DNA of 64,000 bases. Origin: Actinomyces sp. oral taxon 170 str. F0386 (GTDB lineage Bacteria > Actinomycetota > Actinomycetes > Actinomycetales > Actinomycetaceae). The translations under genes and the position numbers were made by a program. The notes beneath the pieces were generated by a model. That model was not told the origin of the DNA and ran no database searches. It worked only from the letters and a program-made list of their open reading frames with translations. Of this stretch, positions 16,514 to 24,789 are shown one piece after another. Numbering within the stretch: position 1 is the first letter of the stretch; each line of letters opens with the position of its first letter. The stretch spans positions 26,038 through 90,037 of the forward strand of contig NZ_GL882540.1 in NCBI RefSeq assembly GCF_000195595.1. The letters run 5' to 3'.

Positions 16514-17635
16514 GTGGCCATTGACTTCTCCACCGAGATCGAACGACTCCGACACACCTACGCCTCCATCGCCGCGGTGACCGACCCCGAGGCCCTGCGC
16601 GCCCGCATCGCCGAGCTCTCCGAGCAGGCCTCCGCCCCCGACCTGTGGGACGACCCGGACTCCGCCCAGGTGGTCACCTCCGCACTGTCCCACGCCCAGG
16701 CCGACCTCAAGCGGGTCGAGAGCCTGGGAGAGCGAATCGAGGACCTCGAGGCCATGGTCGAGCTCGCCGGGGAGGAGGAGGGCGACGACGCCGCCGAGAT
16801 CCTCGCCGAGGCCGAGTCGGATCTGACCGCCATCAGCAAGGACCTCTCCGACCTGGAGATCCGCACGCTGCTGAGCGGCGAGTACGACCCCCGCGACGCC
16901 GTTGTCACCATCCGCTCGGGTGCTGGTGGCGTCGACGCCGCCGACTTCGCCGAGATGCTCCTGCGCATGTACACCCGTTGGGCCGAACGGCACGAGTATC
17001 CCGTCAAGGTCCTCAACACCTCGTACGCCGAGGAGGCGGGCCTGAAGTCGGTCACCTTCGAGGTCCACGCCCCCTACGCCTACGGGACCCTGAGTGTCGA
17101 GGGCGGGACGCACCGTCTGGTGCGTATCAGCCCCTTCGACAACCAGGGCCGTCGCCAGACCTCCTTCGCCGCCGTCGAAGTCATTCCGCTCATCGAGTCC
17201 ACCGACCACATCGACATCCCTGAGACCGACATCCGCATCGACGTCTTCCGCTCCTCAGGACCCGGCGGTCAGAGCGTCAACACCACGGACTCCGCCGTGC
17301 GCATCACCCATCTGCCCACGGGACTGGTGGTCTCCATGCAGGACGAGAAGTCCCAGATCCAGAACCGCGCCGCCGCCATGCGTGTCCTCCAGTCGCGACT
17401 GCTCCTGCTCAAGCAGCAGGAGGAGGACGCCAAGAAGAAGGAGCTCGCCGGGGACGTCAAGGCCTCCTGGGGGGACCAGATGCGCTCCTACGTCCTTAAC
17501 CCCTACCAGATGGTCAAGGACCTGCGGACCAGCTTCGAGGTCGGCAATCCTGACTCGGTGTTCGACGGCGATATCGACGGCTTCATCGACGCCGGCATCC
17601 GCTGGCGCAAGCAGCAGGAGACCGCCGAGGACTGA
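16514..17635 (+). CDS. prfB: Peptide chain release factor 2
   Basis: A 373-residue class I release factor that recognises UGA and UAA and triggers peptide release. The GGQ catalytic motif is in [16 protein letters not shown] near residue 252, the peptide-anticodon region is [14 protein letters not shown], and [11 protein letters not shown] lies near 138. SPF at the tripeptide position identifies RF2 rather than RF1. The coding frame is continuous, so the programmed +1 frameshift used by many bacteria to autoregulate prfB is absent, as is common in actinobacteria. The GTG start appears leaderless. The gene ends in a T-tailed hairpin. Confidence 0.96.
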   Translation: MAIDFSTEIERLRHTYASIAAVTDPEALRARIAELSEQASAPDLWDDPDSAQVVTSALSHAQADLKRVESLGERIEDLEAMVELAGEEEGDDAAEILAEAESDLTAISKDLSDLEIRTLLSGEYDPRDAVVTIRSGAGGVDAADFAEMLLRMYTRWAERHEYPVKVLNTSYAEEAGLKSVTFEVHAPYAYGTLSVEGGTHRLVRISPFDNQGRRQTSFAAVEVIPLIESTDHIDIPETDIRIDVFRSSGPGGQSVNTTDSAVRITHLPTGLVVSMQDEKSQIQNRAAAMRVLQSRLLLLKQQEEDAKKKELAGDVKASWGDQMRSYVLNPYQMVKDLRTSFEVGNPDSVFDGDIDGFIDAGIRWRKQQETAED

Positions 17636-17667
17636 TCGGCTCACTTCCTCTGGAAGTGTCACTGACG

Positions 17668-17703
17668 TCAGGGATCCCCCGGAGGGGTCCCTGATTTCTT
17701 TTC
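17668..17703 (+). terminator. Intrinsic terminator of prfB
   Basis: TCAGGGA-T-CCCC (17668-17679) pairs with GGGGTCCCTGA (17684-17694) around a small loop with one bulged T. It is followed by TTTCTTTTC. Confidence 0.85.
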
Positions 17704-17768
17704 TGCACGCCCCTGGTTCTTCTGGCTTGAGATTGAGGGGGCACAATAGTCGGCGTACCGTGAATTAT

Positions 17769-18719
17769 ATGAGTACACCACATGGAAAACCTCAGTCAGA
17801 GGAAATGTTATCAACGCACTCGTCTCTCGAAGCCTCGGGTCTCAGCAGATGCCGGTCGGATCGAGAGAATCAACTGAATTTAGGCGGGAGGGCTCTACGG
17901 ATCGTCATCGCAGTTGCGATGATGTTCGCCTGCGCATTCACGCCACCTTTGTTGAAGCAGGTTCCTGTCATCCAGTCCTTTGCTCTCGCACATGAGAATC
18001 CCGATGATCTCTTGGAGTCCTTCGCGGTGGGGTCGTGTGTGTTGCTGATCTACGGGGCGGCGGCAGTGCTCGCTCTGATCCTGTGCTATGTCCTGTGTCG
18101 CACGCTTGACCGAGGTCGGCATGTCAATATGGGGCTGCGCATTGACAGACGCGCGCTGCTCTGGCTGGCGGGGATGATTCTGGCTGCGCTCGTCGTGGAC
18201 CTTGTGGTGGCCAGCATGGTTCATGTGCTCGGGCTTGCTGGTGGAGACCAGCCGGTACCCCAGGGCCCACCGTGGCTCGTGATCGTCGAGTCCTTCTCCG
18301 TAGCCTTCCTTCTTCAAGGAATTCCTGAGGAGATAATTTGGAGAGGGTGGCTCTTCCCCTCACTGGGTGAGACGCGTTTTGCGGCAGCTTCCAGCGTCCT
18401 CGGGTTCACCGTTCTTCATCTCCTATCCCAAGTAGGTCAGCAGAATCTCATCGAGCACATCACATACCTCGTTTTGCCGTGCGGTTTCGCGGTGACCGCG
18501 TTGATTGTTCGGCTGGTATCGGGGTCGACCTGGGCGGCGATCGGAGTGCACGGAGGATTTCATATGGTGAACTACTTCGTGTCCAGTTCCATGCATCTCC
18601 CCGGTGACTCGGTGACCTGGGTGCTTCAAGGACTTCTCTTGGCCGTCGTCGGCCTTCTTATTCTCGTGTTCCACCGCCGTCATCGGCGGTTGGCGGCGTT
18701 GGCAGGCCGGCCATGTTGA
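17769..18719 (+). CDS. CPBP family intramembrane glutamic endopeptidase
   Basis: A 316-residue membrane protein with about seven hydrophobic segments. The CPBP/Abi signatures are present: EEIIWRGW (EExxxR motif), FTVLHL (FxxxH) and HGGFHMVNY. These proteases cleave within membranes; bacterial members act in bacteriocin immunity or processing and prenyl-protein-like maturation, but the substrate here is unknown. Base composition is lower in GC than its neighbours, hinting at transfer. The start is the ATG just after an AT-rich TGAATTAT stretch; a longer in-frame reading would overlap prfB. The last 62 bases overlap the convergent alkylation-repair gene. Confidence 0.82.
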   Translation: MSTPHGKPQSEEMLSTHSSLEASGLSRCRSDRENQLNLGGRALRIVIAVAMMFACAFTPPLLKQVPVIQSFALAHENPDDLLESFAVGSCVLLIYGAAAVLALILCYVLCRTLDRGRHVNMGLRIDRRALLWLAGMILAALVVDLVVASMVHVLGLAGGDQPVPQGPPWLVIVESFSVAFLLQGIPEEIIWRGWLFPSLGETRFAAASSVLGFTVLHLLSQVGQQNLIEHITYLVLPCGFAVTALIVRLVSGSTWAAIGVHGGFHMVNYFVSSSMHLPGDSVTWVLQGLLLAVVGLLILVFHRRHRRLAALAGRPC

Positions 18720-20730
18720 CCCCCTCCATCTCCAGGAGACGTTCCTTCCGGTCGACCCCGCCCGCGTAGCCGCGCAGACTGCCGTTGGTCGCGACCACGC
18801 GGTGGCACGGCACGATGAGAGTGATCGGGTTGTGCCCGACCGCGCCACCCACGGCCTGGGCGGACATCTGCTCTCGGCCGGTACGCCGGGCCACCTCGGC
18901 AGCGATCTGGGCGTAGGTGCTGGTGGTACCGAAGGGGATGGAGAGCATGATGGAGGTGACCATCTCCCTGAAGTCGGAGCCCTCGACCCTGATCGGCGGG
19001 GTGAAGCCGGGGTCCGCACCCTCGAAGTAGGTGTCGAGCCACTGGGTCGTCCGCAGGAAGACGGGCAGATACGGCTTGAGCACCGCGTCGCCGTCGATCG
19101 TCGAGCGGTCATACTTCTGCCCGTCGAACCACAGACCCGTGAGATACTCACCGTCGCTGGCCATGGTCATGGCGCCCAGGGGCGATTCGTAGTGACTGAG
19201 GTAGTGCATCGCTTCCTTCTTCTCGTTCCGCTTCTTGCTTCTGGCGGTGCGCTCGGGCGCTGACTCTGCTCCCACCCGGTTCCACAGGCACATGACGGCG
19301 TAGGCCCGCCACGGTCGCCAACGTTCGACCAAAGTGAGGATCTTCCTCGGGCTCCGGGTTCCCAGAGCCTTCCTGACCTCCAGGTCGGTGGCGAGGAACG
19401 CGTCGGGCCAGCCCAGACAGCGCATGGCGATGTAGCCGGCGGTCCACGCCCCAATACCTGGGACCTCCGTGAACCCAACGGCTGCGGCTTCAGGATCGGG
19501 ACAGCAGACGGCGTCGATGACGCCGGAGCTCATCAGCTCGGCCAGGCCGTGAATCGCCCGCGCCCGAGCAGCGATGATGCCGAGCGGCCCCAGGTGCTGC
19601 TCGATCGCCCCGTCGAGACCGAGGACCTCCTGGGCGGTGGGGGAGGTCATGGTCAGTCCGTTGATTCCGGTGTCCACCGGCGAGCCGAGGGCCTGGACGA
19701 ATCGACCGGCCAGTGTCCTGGCCGCCTGGACCGTGACCTGCTGCCCCAGCACCGCCAGGACGGCGGTCTCGAAGGCGTCGAAGCAGCCCGGCACGCGGAT
19801 GCCCGGAATGAACGGCCCGAGTGCGGACTCGTCCAGCGATGCGAGCGTCCGAGCCACCGTGTCGGGCTCGCAGTGGAGGTCGAACAGATTCTTGACCCCA
19901 TCCAGCACCACCGGTAGTACGGGGAGCAGGGAAGCGGAGACGGTCACCGCCAGCCGGTTGTGCCCGGCGTCGTTGCTCACGACCACCCAGCCGGTGAGAT
20001 CACGTCCCGAGAAGCGCAGACGAACCGTCCTGGCGTAACGATCGTCCTCGACCTTCTCGACGCCGGGAATCGCCCTATGCGCCAGGAACTCCAGCATGAG
20101 GTCCCAACGGTACGGGGGCCGGTACCCCAGCCTGAGCTGGACGGCGTCACCCTCGGTCCTGCTGAACCGTGCCTGGCTGCGCAGAGCGGTGGGCGTCAGC
20201 CGGTACCGGTGTCGGAACACCTCGTTGAAGCGGCGCAGGCTGCCAAAGCCCGCGGCATGGGCCACGTCCGTCACCGTCAGGCCCGTGTCGGTCAGGAGGC
20301 TCTTGGCCAGCAGGAGCCGGCAGGTCTGGCGGTACTCGACGGGGCGCACGTGGTAGGCGTGCTCGAAGACGCGGCGCAGATGGCGGTCGGAACAGGCCAG
20401 GTGACGAGCGATATCCGTGATGCTTCCATGGGCACCGCAGTTCCTCTCGATGTACCGTGCTGCGGCGCGAGCCAGCGATGCCGAGGGGTCCACGGATGCG
20501 CACCCGGGCGCCAGCTCGGGCCGGCACAGCAGGCATGGCCGGAAACCGGCCTGTTCGGCCTCGGCCGCCGTGGTGTAGAAGGAGCAGTTGGCCGCGAGCG
20601 GCTTGCGCGCCCGGCACACTGGACGGCAGTAGACGCCGGTCGTGACGACCCCGACGAAGAACCGCCCGTCGAAGCGGGCATCCCTGGCCAGCAGGGCCTC
20701 ATACAGCGAGTCGTTGTCCAGATCCGGCAT
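18658..20730 (-). CDS. Three-domain alkylation-repair protein: AdaA - AlkA - Ogt fusion
   Basis: A 690-residue fusion. Residues 1-80 are the Ada methylphosphotriester domain with four zinc Cys (35, 39, 66, 69; GVYCRPVC and PCLLC). About 85-190 is an AraC-type DNA-binding region. About 200-490 is an AlkA 3-methyladenine glycosylase with helix-hairpin-helix TEVPGIGAWTAGY and catalytic Asp in ATDLEVRKAL. About 510-675 is an O6-methylguanine methyltransferase with PCHRVV (active Cys 642). In mycobacteria AdaA-AlkA and Ogt are separate neighbours; here one frame covers all three. The ATG at 20730 has a strong GGAGGAGG. The Met at codon 508 (19209) is itself preceded by AAGGAAG, so a free 183-residue Ogt may also be made. 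Confidence 0.92.
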   Translation of the reverse strand: MPDLDNDSLYEALLARDARFDGRFFVGVVTTGVYCRPVCRARKPLAANCSFYTTAAEAEQAGFRPCLLCRPELAPGCASVDPSASLARAAARYIERNCGAHGSITDIARHLACSDRHLRRVFEHAYHVRPVEYRQTCRLLLAKSLLTDTGLTVTDVAHAAGFGSLRRFNEVFRHRYRLTPTALRSQARFSRTEGDAVQLRLGYRPPYRWDLMLEFLAHRAIPGVEKVEDDRYARTVRLRFSGRDLTGWVVVSNDAGHNRLAVTVSASLLPVLPVVLDGVKNLFDLHCEPDTVARTLASLDESALGPFIPGIRVPGCFDAFETAVLAVLGQQVTVQAARTLAGRFVQALGSPVDTGINGLTMTSPTAQEVLGLDGAIEQHLGPLGIIAARARAIHGLAELMSSGVIDAVCCPDPEAAAVGFTEVPGIGAWTAGYIAMRCLGWPDAFLATDLEVRKALGTRSPRKILTLVERWRPWRAYAVMCLWNRVGAESAPERTARSKKRNEKKEAMHYLSHYESPLGAMTMASDGEYLTGLWFDGQKYDRSTIDGDAVLKPYLPVFLRTTQWLDTYFEGADPGFTPPIRVEGSDFREMVTSIMLSIPFGTTSTYAQIAAEVARRTGREQMSAQAVGGAVGHNPITLIVPCHRVVATNGSLRGYAGGVDRKERLLEMEGVNMAGLPTPPTADDGGGTRE

Positions 20731-20976
20731 GGTCCTCCTCCGAAACGCTCCAAGCATGGCATCGCTGTGTCGAGGAGTCCGGCCGTTTTCGGACATCGAT
20801 ATCCCGTCCTGGACGTTTCTGTGCCATGGAATCGCGTGCACCGTCTCACCTCCGCCGTCGTCGCCATTGCTCCGGGGCTCCCTTAGGCTTGGCCACGGTG
20901 CGCACGGACGGTCCGATCGATCGCCGTCGTCGCGCAGAACCTCCGCTCACACCCTGACGAAAGGCGCACACGAGCA

Positions 20977-22659
20977 GTGGCTGAGTACATCTACCAGATG
21001 ATCAAGGCGCGCAAGGCCCACGGTGACAAGGTCATCCTCGACGACGTCACGATGGCCTTCCTTCCAGGAGCCAAGATCGGCATGGTCGGTCCCAACGGCG
21101 CCGGCAAGTCCTCCATCCTCAAGATCATGGCAGGCATCGACCAGCCCTCCAATGGTGAGGCCCGCCTGACCCCCGGGTACAGCGTCGGCATCCTCCTTCA
21201 GGAGCCTCCGCTCAACGAGGACAAGACGGTGCTCGGCAACGTCGAGGAGGGCGTTGCCGAGATCAAGTCCAAGCTGGACCGCTACAACGAGATCAGTGCC
21301 GCCATGGCGGACCCGGACGCCGACTTCGATGCCCTCATGGCGGAGATGGGCACCCTTCAGGACGCCCTGGACGCCGCTAACGCCTGGGACCTCGACTCCC
21401 AGCTGGAGCAGGCTATGGACGCCTTGCGCTGCCCCCCGCCGGACGCCGAGGTCAAGAACCTCTCCGGCGGTGAGCGCCGCCGAGTGGCCCTGTGCAAGCT
21501 GCTCCTCGAGGCCCCGGACCTCCTCCTCCTGGACGAGCCCACCAACCATCTCGACGCCGAGTCCGTCCTGTGGCTCGAGCAGCACCTGGCCAGCTACCAG
21601 GGCGCCGTCATCGCCGTCACCCACGACCGCTACTTCCTCGACCACGTCGCCCAGTGGATCGCCGAGGTCGACCGCGGCCACCTCTACCCTTACGAGGGCA
21701 ACTACTCCACCTACCTGGAGACCAAGGAGAAGCGCCTCGAGGTCCAGGGCAAGAAGGACGCCAAACTCGCCAAGCGCCTCAAGGAGGAGCTCGAGTGGGT
21801 GCGATCCTCCGCCAAGGGGCGCCAGGCCAAGTCCAAGGCACGTCTGGCCCGCTACGAGGAGATGGCCGCCGAGGCCGAGCGCACCCGCAAGCTCGACTTC
21901 GAGGAGATCCAGATCCCGCCGGGTCCCCGCCTGGGCAACCAGGTCCTGGAGGCCACCAACCTCAACAAGGGCTTCGACGGGCGCACTCTCATCGACGGGC
22001 TCTCCTTCACCCTGCCGCGCAACGGCATCGTCGGGGTCGTCGGCCCCAACGGCGTCGGAAAGTCCACCCTGTTCAAGACCATCGTGGGCCTGGAGCCGCT
22101 CGACGGCGGGGATCTCAAGATCGGTCAGACCGTCAAGCTCTCCTACGTCGACCAGTCCCGAGCCGGCATCGACCCCAAGAAGACCCTCTGGGAGGTCGTC
22201 TCCGACGGGCTGGACTACATTCAGGTGGGCAACGTGGAGATGCCTTCGCGCGCCTACGTCGCCTCCTTCGGTTTCAAGGGGGCTGACCAGCAAAAGCCTG
22301 CCGGCGTGCTCTCCGGCGGTGAGCGCAACCGCCTCAACCTGGCCCTGACCCTCAAGCAGGGCGGCAACCTCATTCTCCTTGACGAGCCCACCAACGATCT
22401 CGACGTTGAGACCCTGGGGTCGCTGGAGAACGCTCTGCTGGAGTTCCCCGGCTGCGCCGTGGTCATCACCCACGACCGCTGGTTCCTCGACCGTGTGGCC
22501 ACCCACATCCTCGCCTGGGAGGGAACCGAGGAGAACCCGGCCAGCTGGTACTGGTTCGAGGGGAACTTCGCCTCCTACGAGGAGAACAAGGTTGAGCGCC
22601 TCGGACCCGAGGCGGCCCGTCCCCACCGGGTCACCTACCGGAAGCTGACCCGGGACTGA
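20977..22659 (+). CDS. ettA: Energy-dependent translational throttle protein EttA (ABC-F)
   Basis: A 560-residue cytoplasmic ABC-F ATPase with two nucleotide-binding domains and no membrane segments. Walker A motifs are GPNGAGKSS (near 38) and GPNGVGKST (near 356), each with LSGGE(R) signatures and LLLDEPTNHLDAES or LLDEPTNDLDVET Walker B regions. The linker between them is charged and Lys/Glu-rich with an arm segment, as in EttA, which binds the ribosomal E site and gates the first elongation step by energy charge. The start is GTG. An upstream TAGGCT about 90 bases before may be the -10 box. The gene ends in a strong compound hairpin. Confidence 0.93.
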   Translation: MAEYIYQMIKARKAHGDKVILDDVTMAFLPGAKIGMVGPNGAGKSSILKIMAGIDQPSNGEARLTPGYSVGILLQEPPLNEDKTVLGNVEEGVAEIKSKLDRYNEISAAMADPDADFDALMAEMGTLQDALDAANAWDLDSQLEQAMDALRCPPPDAEVKNLSGGERRRVALCKLLLEAPDLLLLDEPTNHLDAESVLWLEQHLASYQGAVIAVTHDRYFLDHVAQWIAEVDRGHLYPYEGNYSTYLETKEKRLEVQGKKDAKLAKRLKEELEWVRSSAKGRQAKSKARLARYEEMAAEAERTRKLDFEEIQIPPGPRLGNQVLEATNLNKGFDGRTLIDGLSFTLPRNGIVGVVGPNGVGKSTLFKTIVGLEPLDGGDLKIGQTVKLSYVDQSRAGIDPKKTLWEVVSDGLDYIQVGNVEMPSRAYVASFGFKGADQQKPAGVLSGGERNRLNLALTLKQGGNLILLDEPTNDLDVETLGSLENALLEFPGCAVVITHDRWFLDRVATHILAWEGTEENPASWYWFEGNFASYEENKVERLGPEAARPHRVTYRKLTRD

Positions 22660-22699
22660 CTCCTGAGTGAACGAGCTCCGGCTCGATTCGCCATCTCAG

Positions 22700-22749
22700 A
22701 CAGAGACGCCATTCTTTCAGCCGACTGGCTGAGGGGATGGCGTCTCTGT
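22700..22749 (+). terminator. Compound hairpin terminator after ettA
   Basis: A perfect 13-bp stem (ACAGAGACGCCAT at 22700-22712 with its complement at 22737-22749) encloses a second 6-bp stem, TCAGCC/GGCTGA (22717-22732). Confidence 0.8.
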
Positions 22750-23014
22750 TACGGACAATGAGGGCGCCGCGTCATGGTGCTGAAAACCGTCATCGCTGGA
22801 GACTCTGAGACCTGCACCAAGAGCGGTGATGCCTGTGTCGGAGCGGCTCAGTTCAGAAAATTGACTATGATAGTGCTTGGAGTAGGTGATCGTCAAGGGG
22901 GATTGACCGCTCTGGTGTGATTTACAAGGTGGCTTTTATGGTTTTTTCAGGCGGTAACCTTGTGTGGCTGGGTTGCCGTCTTGAGTACTCCGCCACTTTG
23001 AAAGGACAATTATC
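22750..23014 (+). promoter_or_regulatory. Long AT-richer leader of the I36 inhibitor gene
   Basis: This gap has no convincing gene. It is less GC-rich than the surroundings and holds two TTGAC-type -35 candidates (22861 and 22903), a T-rich stretch at 22934-22948 and AAAGGA about nine bases before the ATG at 23015. Which promoter is used cannot be told from sequence. Confidence 0.35.
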
Positions 23015-23437
23015 ATGGGTGCAACAATGGCTCGCCGTATCGCAAGTGCCGGCTCACTTCTCGCACTCGCCGCCGGCGCTCTCCTGATTCCGACCTCGAC
23101 AGCAAGTGCCGCTGAGAGAGACGGTGTCTGCGACGCCGGAGAGGTCTGCTTCTACTACAACACCGATGGGCATGGATCGATTGCCGACTTCAATGGGTCC
23201 ATCCCCAACTATGGGGGAAGTCAACCCAACTGCTATGAGTTCAGGGGAGCTGGCAACGGGCAAGGAAAGTGCGTGAAGAACAACGCGGCCGCGGTCTGGA
23301 ACAGGACGGGCACGCAAGTGGTTGTATACTACAACTCATACTTCTGGGGGGATAATGAGCTTATTCCCGATGGTAAGTTGGTCAACCTCAAGCCTGGCCT
23401 CAAGAACAATAACGCCTCCCACAAGATCTTCTGGTAA
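23015..23437 (+). CDS. Secreted peptidase inhibitor I36 / beta-gamma-crystallin-like protein
   Basis: A 140-residue exported protein. Residues 1-32 are a Sec signal peptide (basic start, LLALAAGALLI core, ASA cleavage site). The mature part has four Cys (39, 45, 73, 86), an FYYN strand and a SxxxFWGDN-type turn, resembling the I36 family of small metalloprotease inhibitors such as SMPI and related crystallin-fold proteins. A secreted inhibitor could blunt host or competitor proteases. The C-terminus is odd: a 61-bp tandem duplication runs over the stop codon, so the present end (SHKIFW) differs from the ending encoded by the second copy (RKFFYPSW). AAAGGA precedes the ATG; an ATG four codons later is possible. 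Confidence 0.75.
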   Translation: MGATMARRIASAGSLLALAAGALLIPTSTASAAERDGVCDAGEVCFYYNTDGHGSIADFNGSIPNYGGSQPNCYEFRGAGNGQGKCVKNNAAAVWNRTGTQVVVYYNSYFWGDNELIPDGKLVNLKPGLKNNNASHKIFW

Positions 23438-23492
23438 GTTGGTGATCCTCAAGCCTGGCCTCAAGAACAACTCCGCCTCCCGCAAGTTCTTC
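23371..23492 (+). repeat. 61-bp tandem duplication across the I36 gene stop codon
   Basis: Copy 1 (23371-23431) and copy 2 (23432-23492) are both exactly 61 bases and begin with the same 12 bases, TGGTAAGTTGGT; they differ at about seven positions. Because 61 is not a multiple of three, the junction reads TGG TAA and stops translation. Copy 2, in the frame of copy 1, encodes an alternative C-terminus ending at a TGA at 23505-23507. Confidence 0.9.
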
Positions 23493-23553
23493 TATCCCTC
23501 GTGGTGATGAAGTGACTGAATGTCCCTCTTCTAGATCTGGTGAAGGGATGTTG

Positions 23554-23605
23554 GTGACAGTGGCGTCGGTCGGCTCCGGAAGGTGTCGGCTGACGCCACT
23601 GTCAC
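23554..23605 (+). terminator. Perfect 14-bp hairpin downstream of the I36 gene
   Basis: GTGACAGTGGCGTC at 23554-23567 pairs with its exact complement at 23592-23605 around a 24-base loop. It separates the inhibitor gene from the M23 peptidase gene. Confidence 0.7.
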
Positions 23606-23687
23606 GATAAACACCCCGATTGCGTCTCGCGCATCTTGCCCGGCGACATTGACTGTGCATAGGGTGTCGTACGTTGGAAGGTGCGTG

Positions 23688-24392
23688 ATGAGCAGGAAGA
23701 CGCCCATCTTCATTCCCGAAGGCGGTGTGATAGGCAGGCTCCCGTTCGACGGGCGGTGGCTGAGCGAGGTCAGTCCCACGCGCCGCGTCCCGAGCCACGG
23801 GACCGATCTTTTCGGCACCACTTACGCGCTCGACTTCATCGCCGTCGACGATGACGGTCGCACGGCGCCTGCGCGCAGCCTACGCACGGTCCTCACCACC
23901 GAACCGCCGGAGCTCTTCTACGCCTTCGGGCGCTCTCTGTACTCGCCCGTCGCAGGAACCGTGGTGTCTGTTCACGACGGCGAACCCGACCACGAGGCGC
24001 GCCGCTCGATCCTGACGCTCATCCCGTACGGGCTGAGCCAGCCCCGGCGGATTCGGCGGGGACTGACCGCGGTCCTTGGGAATCACGTCATCATCCAGGT
24101 TGCAGAAAGCCCTTATTACGTTGGACTCGTGCACCTTCAGCGAGGCTCTGTTCAGGTGTCGCCTGGTGAGCGGGTGTGCGCCGGCGATCAGATCGGCAGA
24201 TGCGGCAACTCCGGGAACTCCACGCAGCCCCATCTCCACATTCAGGCGATGAACAGCCCTGATCCCTATGCCGCGAAGGGTGTGCCGCTCCGTTTCGACG
24301 AGTTCCGGCAACGCGGTCCAGAACAAGGTGCCCCGTGGTCGCTGTGCGAGCAGGCCTGCCCCGAGCAGGGCTCAGTCATCGCTCGACTTTGA
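23688..24392 (+). CDS. M23 family (LytM-like) metallopeptidase without signal peptide
   Basis: A 234-residue protein. The zinc-ligand pattern is visible: His37 with Asp49 (SHGTDLFGTTYALDF), His149 (VGLVHLQRG) and His182-x-His184 (PHLHIQ). It also has the G-N-H-V-I-I and GQIGRCGNSGNST turns of M23 beta-lytic endopeptidases, which cut peptidoglycan cross-bridges or act as sensors. No signal peptide or membrane helix is seen, so export would be non-classical or the protein acts inside the cell. The ATG has GGAAGG upstream. It follows the inhibitor gene in the accessory stretch. Confidence 0.8.
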   Translation: MSRKTPIFIPEGGVIGRLPFDGRWLSEVSPTRRVPSHGTDLFGTTYALDFIAVDDDGRTAPARSLRTVLTTEPPELFYAFGRSLYSPVAGTVVSVHDGEPDHEARRSILTLIPYGLSQPRRIRRGLTAVLGNHVIIQVAESPYYVGLVHLQRGSVQVSPGERVCAGDQIGRCGNSGNSTQPHLHIQAMNSPDPYAAKGVPLRFDEFRQRGPEQGAPWSLCEQACPEQGSVIARL

Positions 24393-24789
24393 TGTGACGC
24401 CATAGAATGAATCTCAGATCTGGCGTGATGATCCGTCGCGGGGCTGCTGCGGCCCGATTGCGACGAGAAGTAGGGGATGAGCCTACGGTGCGATGCGCTG
24501 GTTCTGATCCGGGACGTGCTTTTCCGGCGAGGACTGCGTCTTCCTGCAAACCTCTGAGGTCCGGTGGCAGTCGCTTGTAGGAGAAGTACGTCCTGGATGG
24601 AAAACGCAGTCCCCAACCCGCACCATTCCGGTGTCCACACAGCGGACATGAACGCTGCGGCGACGTAGGGGGCCAAGTAGAACTCCCGAGATTCCGGGGT
24701 CGTCGTCCAACCGCATCTACTGTGGAGTCAGCCATGTCCGCTGTGTGGACACCGAGTCGCTGACGCGACGCGGGAGAAAAACAAAGGCA
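24393..24789. other. Non-coding interval with dispersed repeat copy A
   Basis: I find no gene here. The interval lies between convergent genes and contains one copy of an inverted-repeat-ended element (24630-24753). The rest shows no clear hairpin or promoter. Confidence 0.4.
24630..24753 (+). repeat. MITE-like dispersed repeat, copy A
   Basis: A 124-bp unit whose first 21 bases (24630-24650) and last 21 bases (24733-24753) are perfect inverted repeats. Each arm also contains an imperfect palindrome TGTCC-N7-GGACA. The unit matches the reverse complement of 46448-46567: 27 of the first 30 bases and 33 of 40 bases near the other end agree, while the middle is diverged. No transposase is encoded. 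Confidence 0.8.

Noticed and set aside
17094..17768. Upstream extension of the CPBP protease inside prfB
   Set aside because: It is an out-of-frame reading of prfB; a terminator lies between the two genes.
24376..24735. 119-codon minus-strand frame over repeat copy A
   Set aside because: It covers the inverted-repeat element and the end of the M23 gene; the homologous copy B breaks the frame.
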